Assembly (NCBI GenBank): GCA_963377175.1
Contig: CAUJNA010001424.1
Coordinates: forward strand, 632,881 to 696,880
DNA from: Effrenium voratum
Taxonomy: Eukaryota; Sar; Dinophyceae; Suessiales; Symbiodiniaceae
DNA: 64,000 bases
Reading direction: 5' to 3'
Part shown: positions 12,101 to 27,100 of the stretch, piece after piece
How positions within the stretch are numbered: the first letter of the stretch is position 1
How the letters are laid out: every line of letters begins with the position of its first letter
Notes under the pieces: generated by a model
What the model saw: the letters and a program-made list of their open reading frames with translations, nothing else
The model's database searches: none
What the model was told of the DNA's origin: nothing
Translations under genes and position numbers: made by a program

Positions 12101-15100
12101 GGACCACCCAATGAATGTTTCCCAAAATCGGGGGATCCGTCCAGGTGGTTGGTGTCCTTTCGGTTTCCCTACATACCAAACAGGGTGTCCCCAATTTTGA
12201 GAACTAAATTCCTCTGGGTGACACTCGTCTTTTTGGAGAATACCCCGAAATAGAGTGGTAAAGGAGAAACCAAAGGAAACTCAGCGTTTTGTTGACACAG
12301 CCAAAGGAATGTGGGTGGCTCGCAGGGAAGCAAGGAAACCAACCATTTTAGTGGACCCAGTTTTTAGAAACACCCTTGATATTTTTTTTTTTTTCGGGGG
12401 GCGGGGGGGGGGGGGGGACATTTGTTCTGAGGGTATCATTTTTACGGCAGCCTTTTGGAGGATATCCCGAATACAAGATACAACTGTGCTTTTTGACGGT
12501 ATCTTCTTTGGGACTTGAATTGAAGGAAACCAAGCAGGAAACGAAAGGGGCAGACCATTACTTACTTTGTGTCCAGGCGCGCGTCATTGACATCAACATG
12601 TGGAGGATGCTTGGAGGATATCACGTACCCATGAAGTGGGGGCATCCAATTGGCAAGCACAATGTGACCATTGTTTCACACCAGCTTCATATTGCGTTTG
12701 AACAATACAAACCACTGGTACCATGCCCAGTGGAAGCTTCAGCTGTCAGCACCAGCTTCTCTTTGAACCGACCTGTTGGTTGACGTTACGAGTACGCGAG
12801 TAGCAGGAAATGTGCGGGCACTCATGACTTGGGCAGTCGTTTCCTCAATCAGAGGATACCAGCGGACCATACGGGAACCCTCTTTTGCTTGGCGTTGAAG
12901 GCAAACCATAAGGGGAAAATAAAAACAAAAACAATTTTGGCGACGCCTAATTTCAAGCCAAGCCCTGCAGAATTCCTGAGATCCTTTGGGCAGATGAAGC
13001 TTTGACAGGAACCACTGAGTCTCTTTGAAACCGGCATTCCTTGGACTGGCCAGGTGGAGAATCCTTTGCCCGCCCCTGTTATAAACCAAATTCGAGCCCA
13101 AAAGAGGGAGTGTTCGCCCTTTGAAAATTCGTCAATCCTCCGGCTTTGAGTCCAAACCCAAACCAACCCAAACCAAACCAACTCAACTCAACCCAACCCA
13201 ACCCTTTTGTTGTGTCTCAGCATTCCCAAGTCTCGGGTCTGGCGCCTCGCGGCCTCGCGGCCTCGCGGCCTCGCGCAAGTCGCGCTCTCCCTGCCCAAGG
13301 CTTGGGGGAGCTGCTGCCTCGGAGCCGCTGGCAGTCCACCTGGGGATTTTGGGAGACGAAGTATGGAGATCCCCCAAGCCAGTGGTTGCCTGAACCTCCC
13401 CCCCCCAAACAACCAGCCAGTGGTTTCCCCAACCAACCCAACCCACACCAACCAACCAACCAGTGGTTTCCCTCAAAACCCCCCCCCAACCCCAACCAGT
13501 GGGTTCCCTTTGGTTGCTCTTCAAAAGCCACCCAAAGAGTTTTTTCAGGGGGCATTCGCAGGACGACAAGAAGCTGAAGGATGGCTTCGACCGGTATTTG
13601 CCGCCGGATTGCGACTTTGTCTCAAAGCCGTCAGAACCCCCCAAACCTCGCAAATAAACAAATTTAATCTAGGGGTCCTTTAAAACGAGTTTCAAATGGG
13701 TGTTTGTCCAAAAAAACCGCCCCTTAAAGTGGGCTTCCTTTAGGTGTCCCTTGAATACCAAACAAAGACACACCCTCTAGCTGCAATCGGGGCATTTGAT
13801 TCCACACGATTCGTTTATGCTCACTTCTGACCAAGTTCGGTATTCAAGCCCCCACTTCTAATGGTTGACAGAACAAGCCTCAAAAACCTTGGATCGCCAC
13901 CTCTCAGATTCAAAACCCTTTCAGGGTGGAGCTTGATTTTTGTGTTTGTTTCTTTCTGTTTTTGGGGGGAGGGGGGGGTTCCTCTTCTTTCTTTTCCGTT
14001 TCTTTTTGGGGCGGGGTGGGGGGGGGGGGAGTGACCTCGTTGCTTTCCACTAGGATTTGCATCCAAGCTACCTCTGAGATCACTTCTTGGTTTTGCGCAT
14101 TTTCAGGTTCACTGATTGCTGCGAGGCTTGGTACCCTCTTTGAGCTTTGTTTACAGGAACACCAAAAAGAAACCCGGTCATTTTGCGGGGTCACCCCATT
14201 GGGACTCACCAATATGGACCATCTGTGTTGTTTTTTGTGTTGGGCGCATGCGGAGGCAGTAGCCCACTCTTTCCTCAGGCTTGGATCCAAGGGCCGAAGG
14301 GATTCGTCTTTCACCCCGAGTCGGGGAAGATAGAAGTGTGCTCCTTCGTGCAAAGTTTATGTGAACACGAGACTACGAATGTTGGTCCAAACCGCACCTA
14401 GATGGCGGACACCAAAAGGTGCCCAAAGAAGGGCTGCCCCCTAGCTAGGATCTTCTAGGGATCTTCTCTTGGCTCACAGGTTTCCTCTGGTCCTGTATCC
14501 ATGTTTTTTGGAACTAAGGGTAAGGTTGGCAACTACATGGGTTTGGTTGAGTATCTTCCAAGGGGCCACCAGCACCCTCGGCACAGCACTGGATTTGCTG
14601 AAGCTTAGGTCCAAACCACGACGACTGGCCCGGGGCTCAGCATACGCTTTTGGGGATACGAGCGATGGCGCGTGTCCATTTGGGTATGTCTCAAAGGGAA
14701 CTTCCATTTTGGGCGTTTCAGTTTCCTTTTGGCCTTTTGGCTTCCTTTTCAACCAACCCTTGGGGGTTACCTAAAACAGGACGAGCTACCCATGTATAGA
14801 GACGAGCCCATATTTTCTGCGGCATTGCAACTCGCCCCACATTCACCAGCTCTTAAGGCCCGAGTTGCTTGAGCTCAAATCAACATGTGCGGTGTCGGTT
14901 TGGCTTCCTGACCATGCTCCAAAAGCGTATCCTCAGCCATCCAGTAAACAATCCCTGGTATCCTGAGAAAGACACAGCCAAATTCCATCCAGTGGGTGGG
15001 GGCTTTTGAGGGTTGCCTTGGGTTCAATCCCTGAAGGACACACACGCCAAAAAGGCCCAGGCCTGAACAAGTGTTGCCAGATAGACTCCTTAGACCCCTC

Positions 15101-18100
15101 AGATTTTTCAAGGTTCAATCTAATTCGAACACCAGCCAAGGGTAGGGGTCCCTGTTTGTTTTTCAAGCCCCCTCTCACCAAAGAGGCAAAGCCATGATGT
15201 TTAAAGCTGCTTCGGTGGATATGGGGGACTGGTTCCCTCAATAAGGTTGTCCAGGTCCCCTCTGAAATGGAACAACTCCCCCAAAAAGAAAAAGCAACAA
15301 CAGCCTGGGGTGCATTCATCCGGGGTTCCCAGGGAGCAAGCGCAGGAGCTTGAGGAGCACGGTGAACAACACGGAAATAACACGGAAAGCCAAGGGAGTT
15401 CGATTCCATTTACCTGGAAAGGTAACCATGAAATGTCCCAGCCTCCCTCACGGAAAAGGGATCCTGGCCACGATTCGGTGGGAAAGGGGGTCAAACCAGA
15501 AGTTTGTGTAAATAATGATTGCTTTTCGGGAGCCAATGTTACCCGCAGTGCAGAGCAAGTAACCCTTCGGGATCTATTTTCCTTTTAAATTTTAAAGGAT
15601 TCCCTGGATTACCCGCTCAGTGGTGTTTGTTGTGAGTGAACACCGGGGGTTTAGCCAATCTATCCGCTGCGTTTATCCGGGGAGGACCCAGCATGCCGAA
15701 CCACAGCTTGCGCGGTATCTAGAATAGTGGCCAAATCCTCAAGGAAAGCAAGGGGACTTGGTGTGAACATGTTTGAACTTTTTAGCTGCTGGACCCCCAA
15801 TGGATTTTGACTTAATCGTGGTCATTGCCCTTAGGTGGTTTAAACCGGCGGTTTTTGTCCAACAGGAGCAAAACAGTACGCCAAGGGAGCCACGCTTCAA
15901 CTCTAAAGGGAAGCAGCTGGTTAACCTTCTGTCCACGCTGCCGTGGAACCCGCCAGGAAAGATAACTGATGGTTACGTGGGATCTGATGGGATGGTTAGT
16001 CAATTGGGCTGGTTCCTTTTTCCCCCGTGAAAGCTTTGGGTCCTTTGCCAGACCTTTGAAGGATATTCTGATACATAACATCCACCGACATTTTCACCAA
16101 TCGCCCCTGACATTTTGAAGGTTGTTTAAGCCAACGGTCCAGGGCGCCCGAATCCATTTTATGCTTCGCTGATTCCCCTATATTCCCCTTAGGTGGGTGG
16201 AGACCCAGGTCTTGGACCCCTTTTCTGATTTTTCCCATGTCTTCGTCCTAAATTTTCAAGCGCAGGAACCATGTTGCCACCTTTGGGGAGGATTTATCAG
16301 ATGGGGCGATTCCAAGGATACCTGGGATCCACCGACATCTTCGTTCGAATCGCCTCATTTGGGACCTCTTTGTTTAAAACATCGGTTTAAGCCAACGACC
16401 CCGACTGGACCCCCTCTTTGAACTTGCCCATGTCTTCTATGGCACTTTGTAGGCACCGTCTTCCAGGCGGTCCGTCCAAGAAACCCGGGGGAACCCAATC
16501 TAGGATTCTCCAGAGAGGTGGGTGGATACCAAAGTCTTGGACCCCAGTTTAGTTTGGCCCACGTCTTCGGGATTTTCGTTCCATCGCCACAGGAACGAGC
16601 TCTTCCAAGACATGCCGCGGCTCCACGAGGCGCTGGAGGATCTCTTGAGCCTCCCCAGCACCCAGCGCTACCAGGGCCTCAAGCAGGCGGCGCTCGCTGC
16701 GGTCAGCGCGGTCGCTGCGGTCGATGCGGTCGGCGGCGATGCGCTTCCCGGGGTTCAACCCACGTGGAAGCCGAAGGAACATGGTTTTTCCAAGGCTTAC
16801 CGCTGGTGATTTCCACACTCTCCCCGACCCCCAGGGAATTGTTGTGTTTTGATGGGTGGTTGTTTGTTTGTTTTTTTTGTCGGAGGGGTGGGGTGGGGTG
16901 GGGGGCGGGAAGGCCAAAACCTAAGATTGTGCTTGCCGCGTTTTCAGCTCTTTCTGGGTTTCGAGGGGCAACATCAGGGGGGGCCCTTCCCTCCGCCGTG
17001 TTGAGGTCCGGGGCATTCATGTTTGATGTTCCCTTTAAAGCCATCGTTTCAAAGATGCTTCTTGGAGCGACCCGGGTTTATCGTATATTTTCCGCTTCTC
17101 GGGTGGCTTTACAGATCACCTTGTGCTGTCCTTTTGGGGTGATGTCCTTTCGGGGTGATGTTAGGTTGGAAACCATGGCAACCCTGGCAACCCTTGTGGA
17201 TCCGTGAACTAAGAGATGGGAGGACAGCGTCCAAGGGTAGCAGCTGATTCACTGATAAAACCTTGAAAGCTGGTTTTGAGTCGCGCAAAAAGCAACGACC
17301 AACTCAGCAAACAGCTATGTCGCATCCAAAAGGAACCCATTTGGGGTTGTCCCTCTTTTGAGGGTACCCCATTTTGTTGATTTGCAGGGGAAACCAAAAG
17401 AAAAGCCGGTGCGCCATTTTGGGGGCCCAATGACACGTCAAGTTTTTCGAACCCTTTCAACGGGCGAACCTGGGATCCGCTGACCCGATCCCCGGACGCG
17501 GCAGGTGGATTGGCATGTGGCCCTCCAGGACACGAAGACCCACCGAGAGCTGCACTCCTTTTGGGGGGTCTTTGCGGCGACCCACCGGCTCTGGTTCCTG
17601 CACTTGCTGCCCCTTGGCCGAGTCATGTTCGCCCCGGATTAATAAACTTTTGGTTGATTTTGATCTGGGGGTGTCGCCTTTTAGTGGGGATTCATATTTT
17701 TTGGAGGGAACACCTCTTTAATAATGAGACGGGTTTCTTAGTCCTGCGTCAACATGAATGTTGACCATACTATTACCCCAGTTTGTTCATAGGGGGTAGG
17801 AGGGAATCATCACTTTTGGCGGGGAACACCCCTATTAATACACAGGGATTGACAATATGGGGTCAAAATGATCATGTTTTGTTTTTTTTTCATGGATTTT
17901 CTCGGAACATTCTAGGGGATAACAGGCACACATGCGCCTGCGTTCGTGCGTGTTTTTGTGTTTATGTTTGTGTCGGGTAGCCAAACAAGTGACAGGCAAG
18001 CTTTGGTGTGTGTCTGTGTGTGTGTTCTTAAATTGTTCTTGCAGCGGAAGCTGGGTTTTTGCACCAGATGTTCAATCTGACAGCGTCGAACGTTCAGCTC

Positions 18101-21100
18101 TGCCTACTTCAATTAAGAGCCTTGTTCGGCTGAGCCAATACTCTATGGGCCTGCCATTCGCACCTTGACTCGGAGAGTTGTGGGCCACATGCCCAAGTAG
18201 AGGCAAAGAGCTCCTGCTAATCCTGCTTCTGTGTTTCTGCAAGTCTCTCACACGTCTACAGAGAGAGAGAGAGAGAGAGAAAGCTTCCTTGAGAGAGCGT
18301 TTTTTGAAGCGATAGTCTCCACGCGTCCCGTCGCTCCATTCCGCTAAGCCATCCATCCGCTTGCCCTGGAGGGAAGACGCGCTGAAAAAGGTTTCCTTAA
18401 GAAGTCTCAGGGGTTTGAAGCGACTCACGTATTTGGTTCCAGAGATGCTTGTCCGGCGCCTACAAACTGTGCCAGCCTCTCGCTCGTCTCCAGTCTGCCA
18501 TCCTGCAACCCTGAAATCCTCAGCCCGCTGCACTTCGCTGGGCGTTCGGAGAATGCAACTTCCCGCAAGGGGAGACACCTTGTTCAGCCCTTTCGTGAAG
18601 TTATCGTCGTTTTCCACGAAAAGCTGCCGTTTCGTGACGTGTTCACCACCAACGGCCGCATGTTGGCTGGGGAAAGTTGCATGGAAACACAGTTTTCCGA
18701 CCAAACAGCACAAGCAACACACATTGGGATCCAGGCGGTGCCCTTCAACATGTGTTTCTTTGGTGCTTGGGTGCTGTCGTACATGCGCTGCAGGGAGCTT
18801 GTGGTTGCGAGCCATTTATATATGCGTGCTGTCCGTGCGTGTGTCAGTGTGTTTGTGTGTGCTGTGTGTCTCTGTGTGTCGGCGGTCGGCGTGTCTGTAA
18901 CCAAGGGTATACACGGTGTGGCATCCAGCAGGCCGCGGTCCCTCCAGCAGTCGCTAGCAAAGACGCTGCGGAGAATGTGAAAACCATGCGGACGCGATGT
19001 GTACCTGCAAAGCCTTTGATCCGTTCATCGGTTTTCATATTGAAGACTTCCGGTTGGCAGGTTTTGGCAGCTTGATACTTTGTAGACACCATCATGCGCA
19101 ACGGTCCGAGGATATTACAGAATGTGTTTGTATTTGTGTTTGTGTCTGTGTCGGTCCGTGTCCGTGTCTGTCTTTGCGTGTGTTGCATTGTCTTCTGTTG
19201 TGCTGCGTTGCATTGTGTAGTGTTGCGTTGGGTTGTGTTGCGTGTTTGTCGTTGTGTGGTTGTGTGTGTGTGTGTGGGTGTGTGTGTGTGTCTCTGTGTC
19301 TCTGTGTGTCTCTGTGTGTCTCTGTGTGTGTCTCTGTGTGTATGTGCTTGTGCCTGTGTCTCTGTCTCCGTCTCTGTCTCTGTCTGCGTCGGCGTGCGTC
19401 TGTCTTTGTGTTTGCGGTTGTCTTTGTCTGAGTTTTGTCAGTGCCTTTGTTTTTGTGTTTGTGCCAATTCTGCGTCGTTCGCCAGAGAGATGCTTTGGGA
19501 TTGGTACGCACTGGACTCAACCCTTTTAAGTTAAAGCCTTTAATGGGGGTATGAGGAAACCAACAGGGATTTCCAAATATAGTTCTTTTGGTTTCCCTGA
19601 GCCTGTCGGGTTCCCCACAAAAGTCGCACCCATCCCGAGAGCCTGAGGTTATTCCTCCTCTCTATGTTTTGGGTCTCGTCCCGAAACTTCAGCTCCGATG
19701 CTTCAGGCGGGACGGGCGCGATGCTTCGGCTTTCGGATCAGCGGTCTCCTTGACCACCACAAACTGTCACTTGCAATACGTTTCTTTCCCCCCCTCCCAA
19801 CCACTGCTTTTAGGACAGTACTTGGGAATTTGGACTTGGGACAAAGCACTGGTTGTTATCATTGTTGTTTGTTGTTGTGTTCTTTTCTCTGAGGGTAGCT
19901 CAACTCGGGCCATATGTGCAACATGTGCGCCAACCTAGCACCTGTCAAAGGTGCCCTACGAACATGCCCTTTGGGTTTTGGTTGACATGAAGTAAGCTTC
20001 GCCTGCCTTGGCTGTCTCCTGTTTCCGCTTCTCCGTTACGTTTGTTGTTTATCGTTTTGCTGCAATCGGAGAAATGGATGATACTGCCGGTCGAGGTCCA
20101 TGTAATATCGGTCTTGCAGGTTGGTGGGTTCCCTCCAAGCCAAGTTGCGCTGCACAGAACGAGTGCAGGCGTTGATAGCGGGTTGCGCTGCTTACCAGCA
20201 AAACCACAGTGGTGATGCAGTTCAGACTGGTGAGCTTGCTTTGGGAATCCAATCACTGGCGATTTCGTTGCCCATTCATGGCAAAAAATATGGAGCAACG
20301 GAAAATGGAAAACGGCTTCACCATTTTTTTGTGAGACCCTACCAGCTGGAAGCCACCAGGGTCGTTTCTCTTAGGTAACATGTTTTATGCAATTGCCTTT
20401 GTCCCTGGGCTGGGGAACATAGAACCATTCAGAACAATTTGTCCACTTTGGGGGTGGTTGGGTCTCATTTCGGCCACGAGAATGTCCCTGAGGCTGGAAG
20501 GTTTGTACGCCCTTTTAGAAAACTTATTTGGACACAACTTATGCCACTTCCTTCACCGAATATTTACGCATTTTCCGGGAGCGAGTTGCTACAACGGTTG
20601 GGCAAGTCGCCCCATTTCCCCTGCTAGTTTCCCCAGATGCGAACATCCTCAGATGCGTCCGTAGCCCCCTCCCCGCCCCGCATGTTGCTCTCATTTTCCC
20701 AGCTGCGAAGGGCCAAGAGTCGAGAGGCGTGGACCGAGTCGCGCGAAAGCGCCAGGCTGGAAGGTGCTACTGGGGGGCAACTCGCCTTTGATCTGCCTCT
20801 CCGCGGTGGGGCTCTTGGTGCCTCTGCACTTCTTCGCCTGGAAGTTGGGCCGAGCCTCGAAAGAATTGATTTTGTTTGTTTTTCCCCGCGGGTTCGGTGG
20901 GTTTCCGAGGGTGAAGCAGCCAAGGAGATTTGCCCCAGCTTTGTTCGTTTTGAGGGTCTAGGTGTCCCCCGTAGTGCCCGTTTACCCTTTTTTGGGGGAG
21001 GGTTCCCCTACTAAGATAGATTACAGGAGAAAGGGTACCCCTATTGTAACCTCTCTACTGGAGGACCTAGGGATTCATCAAGGCAGGGCCGAATGAGTTG

Positions 21101-24100
21101 GAGAACAAGGACAACTGCTTGCCAAGTACGGTCAAATCATTGGCTAAGTCAGGCGAAACAAGGCAAACATGGATGGGGTCGGCAGGTTGACAAGCCTCAT
21201 TCACTCATAGCAGTGTCTCTAAGTGATTCCTTTTGGACCTTTAAAGGGAACTTCTCTACTGGCCACATCTACGAGGGATCCAAACGTGTCCTGCCAGGAC
21301 ACACAGCTGAAATAAGGCACACCAAAACTGTTGCAAGTGTTTGGTGGTGGGGGGTGATTCCCGATAGGATTCCAGAACCAATGGAAGCGCACATTTCTCC
21401 AGACAGTTCTCAAAAAGATACTCCTTTGCTTCCCAGATGAAGAAGGATTTCCCCAAAACCATTCTATGGGAATTTCCTTTCAGGACCCTTTTGGGGGTCC
21501 GCAATAATTTGCACGGTTACTCCGTGAAAGGGACTCTTAGTGGGTGCAAGCTAACACTCGAAAAGGGTTCTTCACCCCTGAAGAACTGCCTCGTCGACCC
21601 CACAACATCCGAAAGTCAAGCACTGGCAATGACTTCGAGGCGGACGCTGGGTTTTGGGGTTTTAGCGGGCATCTGAGAAAGTTCGCGCTTTCAGGATCTT
21701 GATGGGGCTGTTGCGCCCGTTTGCGTCCGCGCCCCATTCTTGCATCCCTCCCAAACACTCCTCAATGCCTTCCGTGAACCACAAGCTGCGGTATTGCCCA
21801 TTCACAAGACTTTGAATGGTTGAGACACCTGCTTTGCTCTCTTGGTTGATTAACACGGTAGCCAGGTATTTGTGTTGCCTCATGTTGCATGATTCTTCCG
21901 TCCCTGGTTTCCCACAGTGGCTTTCAACTGAACATCTGACATCACGACGGTTCGACGCCTGGGGGATCCGTTCATTTTTTCGACCCGAGCCTCAGGTTGG
22001 ACAAAAAGCCTGGTTTTGGAAAGCCCACCGAAACAGAACAAAACAAGCAGGCCTGGCAAGACCAACCATAAATCTGGCCGGTATTGTTGCATGAGTTGGA
22101 AAAACCGGGCCTGCGGTGATCCAACGACAACAACACAAACACAAACCACCCTAAGCCCTCAGGAAACAACTCACTTCTTGAGTTCATGGACTTCATACTT
22201 TTTGGGAAGACCATTTACTGGCAAACACAAAATTTGGACTGTTCAGGCCAGTCCACTCAGGAAGTGAGTAGACTAGGGAATGGTAGGGTTTCCCTTCGAT
22301 GTAAGCTTTTCTTAGCCAATCCGCTCAGGAAGTGAGAAGATAGGGAAACAACGAGTGTTAGACCGCAAGCCGAAGAGGGAACTGAACCCTGGATGTTGTA
22401 GAGGGTAAACGGCAACCCACAACTCTAAACCAGCAATCCAAACCGCCCAATTGGCGGGAAGCTGATTAAAGATCCTCCTCAAAGCCTCGAATCCACCCTG
22501 AAAAGATGACCCCTAGAATCCAAAAAAACAACTAAGCCCCAGAAAGAGCGCTTGCCTTTCACGCGTAAAAAAAATCTGCCGCCCGCTGTGGTTTCCTGGA
22601 AGGCTGGTTCACCACGGGGCACGCCAAGCGCTCGCGCGTGAAGGGATCTACCTGCTGCCTCCGGTGCCTCGCTGGTACCGGCCACGCCCCCTGGCTTCGC
22701 TGGCGCTAAGAGCTGAGCTGAGGTCGAGCCATGCGAAATTTGTTGGGGAAACCGCTGGCTAGGTCCCCCCATAAATGGTGCCCTCTGTTTTACCGTTTCT
22801 TTTTTTGGGTGTTGGGCTCCCCTACTAAAATAGACTACAGGAAAAAGTTGGTACCCTTCATTTTAAGCTCTCTACTGGAGGACCTAGCTGGGGTGTTCCC
22901 TCCAGTGGTATGTGTGGCTCAAAATTAGAGAGTCAGGGCAAACCGCAGGTTTTGGTCTTTGTTTTTCTATTTACCAAGGGGCACCTTTTTTGCAGCCACA
23001 GCCTGGTCTGAACCCCCACAAGGCGACATAGGGGACATGCCCATCTCTCAAACTCAACCAGACAATTCTGCTTAATCCAGGGGCCATGCCCATCTCCCAA
23101 AATCAACCTAATCCGGGTTCCCGTTCGTTCGTTGGCCAGGTGCTGGGTCATTATGTTGGTTCTGTTTCTGGGGGTCGTCAAAGTCATGGAAAATTGATCC
23201 GGTTGTTTCTCTTTAACCTTCAAACTTGGGGAGTGACTTTGATCATGGTAAAAGATGAGGCCAGAACCAACGTGGGTTGAGCCCCTGGGTTAAAGCAGAA
23301 AGAACAAAGTGTTTCTCTTTTGGCAACCTGTTGGTTTAACAGGCAACCAACAGGGGAACTAGCTTTTTTGGGGGGTCCCTATTTCTCACTCCCGTTACTG
23401 GACCAAAGGTCCATTTTGGTGGTAAACTAAAAACATGGGGCTTGTTTGGCCAATCCACTCGACCGGAAGTGAGATTTTGGAGACATACCCAGTTGATTTA
23501 GGCATACGGTTGAAGTTTTGGACTATCAGCCCAGGAATCGGTTCCACTGGATCAACCAGTATTCAGAGGTGCGAAGTGGATTTCGTCAGTACATCCCAAG
23601 TGATTGAGATCCGCAAACTGGCTTCTCCAGTCTTTGGTTTCAGAATGGCAGCTTGAAACAATCCTCCAAACTGTTGTCTTCTTCAAAACAATTTTAGATA
23701 GACTAAATGAGCGACTGCCTTAGGAGGACAACAGGAAAGATGGCGGAAACATGTATACGTGCGGCGTTGGACAACAGGGTCAATGAGTCCAAGCGGGCTC
23801 AGGGGTTGGAGGTTGGAACATGAGCCAGAAGCTGGGATTGGTTGCCTTTAGAATGGTAGAGTGGTGGGGCTGGTATTAGTCTCGGCAAACTACAACCAGC
23901 TTACCTAAGACGAACCTACACCTTTTGCTTTTTGGGGCGGTTGTCAAGAATCAGAATCTGTTGCAGGAGTTGGCCTGTTTTATGGGTTGTCCACTTCCTT
24001 TCTGACCTCCGTTTCCGGTGAAATCTGCGGGGTAAGCTAATGTCTCTCCGACATCCACTCATGGGCCTGTGACTGTGGTTGGCCAACCACACCCCCTTGC

Positions 24101-27100
24101 CCCCTTCAGTCGTGGCCGAGGTTCTACTTCTCCTACTCCAAGCAATGCTCATGCGCCCGACTCAATCGAACTCAGCCGGCGGGCGTTGTGGTAGCGTGCT
24201 TGGAGTTGATGGGTATGTTTCTCTTCGAGCGCGTTTCACATGTCATCGTTGGAGTGAGTTGTACAGGCGACCACCAGCTTGTTGGAACTCCATTGCCAAC
24301 GGGCACGCGTTGGCCCACCCCCAAAACGGAGCGATATGCCCAGCTGAAACTCGGCTTCAAGGTGAAAGCTTAATGGCAGTGGTACATCCGAATTGCCACT
24401 ATGTGTTGATCACCCAACTCGTGTGTCACTCGGAAGCAAGTGTTAGTAGGTCACGTGGTGCCGGCGCTTCTTGGTCCCGAGCCACAAAGAGATGATCCGG
24501 CTCAATGGAAGTTTGGGGTTCAAAGCGCAATTAAAACAATGGGGGTTAATATAACCACCATTTCTTCACCTAAGGGCTTTCATCAACAAGTGGGTCAACC
24601 GTTCTTGCAATGTGGGTTGAATTTCAGGGCGGAAGTTTGCCGGGTTTCCTTTAGCTTCGTTTCCCTGTCCCGAGGGTCTTTGGCTTGCGATATCCTCCAG
24701 AGGTCCGTGAAGTTGAGAAGGATGCAACGACCTCGGATTCACCACAGGGGCGGCCATTGCTATTTCAAGCAGCAAACTGAAACGAAGGAGCATCGACACT
24801 GCACAAGGGGGAGTTCTGACCCCTGCTTGGTGTGTTGGTTTCTTTCCTTTGATGGATCCTAGTTGACCTGTTCGGGATCTGCATGAACTGTATCCAGCTC
24901 ACTTGGGAGGCGGAGCAGGAAAAGAGATGGCGGATGATGATGATTCCTTTCACACGGCCTTGTTTAGTGAGGTTCCCTAAAATAGGTCAATCAACCCTCA
25001 ACCCCTAAATGCGGAATCGACTCAAACAGGCTAAATGGGTGTGCCGTTTTTTAGGGACCCCCCAACAATGGCAAGGGTTGTTGGTTGCCTTCCCTTTGAA
25101 ACCGAAAGGGGGTACTGAGCCTCCAAAAAAAAGTCCCTCAAATATGAAGCACAAACAAAGCGACTGAACCTCGGTTTGGATTTGAATTTGAACCCCTGGC
25201 CAATCCGCCAATAACCACCCCCCCAAGCACTGCATTTTGGTTGCGGCTCCCAGCCATCCCCTTAGCCTTTTAGCTTTTTAGTGTTTAGTTGTAGTTTCCA
25301 TTTCACCCACTAAAAGTTTAAAAAAAAAAAAATAGCGGGGGATCTGAGGGCAGAGGGTTGAAAAAACAAAAAGCAGTTGCAAGTTGGGGGGCCGGCACTG
25401 GTAGAGGGAAGCTGACCAGTGGGAGGCCTCCCTTCTTTTTGGGTCTGCTGAGGTGCATCCCGGTGCTCAGCTTCCTGCTGGTCCGGTGGCTGGACGCCTT
25501 CGGCGAGCTCACCGAGGAGCCTTCAAGACGAGACGGAGTCGGGTCCCGAAAAAGGGACACCTAGGGTTCTCCCTTAACACTCCTGGTTGATCCATCTCGA
25601 AACAAGCATTGCCGCCTATATCGCAGTACAATCATGGTTGATTGAAAGAATCAACGACAACACAATGATCGAACTCATTCATGCGTCCCTTGGGGATGAT
25701 AGCATTTTCTTGAAGATGAGCAGTGCCAAACCAAACCTTGGCCACTTCAGCCGGTTCTACCGACTGCTTTGATTAGGATAGTAATAGTAGAGCCTCAGAC
25801 TCAAACCGGCACCATCTTGGAACGTCTAAGGGCCTCCGTAGAAAAATGCAAACGAGGGTATACCACATGGGTGTGTCCTCAAACAGACGCGCAAGATTGC
25901 GTCGTTTCCTTTGTTGTCCCTTGAACACCCACCTCCACAAAGGGTACCCTCAAAACAAGACACCCCCAAATTGGGTGCCCTCAAGCGATAGGCCACGGGC
26001 TTGTGGCCACCAATTTCCGCCAGGTGCACTCCCAAGGAAAGATGCCTTCCCATGGTTTCCACCCCAACCTGTACCCGGTCTTGGGGGATACAGCCACACA
26101 AGAAAAGCGCACTAGAAGTTGTGTAAGGTTCTCTGGCTGGTGCGGATTCCGATTCCCTTTCCTTGGCTTGGTGGAGTCAACCAGTTTTCCCCTGAGTTTG
26201 GGGCTGATAAAAGCCACCTAAATGCCATGAAGTCGGATTCGAAGGTGCACCCGATGCTTAACCTGAACTCCGCCCTGTGGCTCCACGTCTTCGCGCGGGC
26301 CCAAGTCGAACCGCGTTGGTTCAAGGCATGTTCTGGCGGCTGTTTTTCTTTTTGCGTTTAGGTTTACCCCCTACTCCAAATACCCACTTTTTTAAGAGTG
26401 TTTTTGAAAAGCCTGGGTTTCCGTGGTAAATATATCCTTTTTTAATTGAGGTATTGGGTGTAATTAAGGGGTACACGTTTGGCTTCTTGTTCCATGATCG
26501 TCCACTTGCTTGGCAGGGTCGGGTCAATGTCTCATTGGACCTTCAGGGTGATACGCAGGGGAAGATGCTTGCTAAACTGGCTTGTCTCGAAGTTCAGCTG
26601 TTTGACTATGGCACGATTGGGCATTTGTCAAACAAAGGGGAACCTCCCCCCAAATGAACACTGGTTGGTTTCCTGTTGGCTTTCCTTAGCCAATGAAAGG
26701 GAGCTTCCCCCCAAGAATTGAACTGGCAGACATGCTATGCAGAACTGGCGCATGACATGAATCAGAAAATGGACAGCATCGCCATGGCGAGAAGCTGCAG
26801 CTTCGGATGGTGCGCGACAATGTCGCGGACAGTCCAAGCGGTAAGTCACTACTGCACGTTGGGAAGGTCTTTTTTGTGGGACTCCCAAAAAAGGTGGTTT
26901 TCATTTTGGTTTGCATGTTGGTTTTCCGTGAAACAAACACCAAACAAGGTGTTGCGACTCATGGAGCGGATTTCGGGGCAAGAAAAGCCCACCTTCCACC
27001 CGAGTGTATATTTTTAGCAAGCTAAGCTGTACATGCATTCCGTGAGTTCTCGCACTCACCAAATCGCAGGCGTCCACCCATTCACGGTGCTTTGTTGGAC

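Larger units (their letters stand above)
17622..20763 (+). other. Intron 14, possibly hiding an exon
   Basis: Two family B elements, (GA)n and the GT block. Yeast and plant proteins have about 20 more residues between the motifs of exons 14 and 15, so a small unrecognised exon may lie here. Confidence 0.4.

Noticed and set aside
18590..18680. Possible exon reading [17 protein letters not shown]
   Set aside because: Modest GC content and three open forward frames. I could not fit it between exons 14 and 15 with any family motif.
18072..18815. 247-codon minus-strand open frame
   Set aside because: No recognisable domain, no GC-rich coding character, and it overlaps intron sequence. It is opposite to the gene and probably chance.
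19092..19534. Several overlapping open frames on both strands
   Set aside because: Products of the GT-rich low-complexity block.
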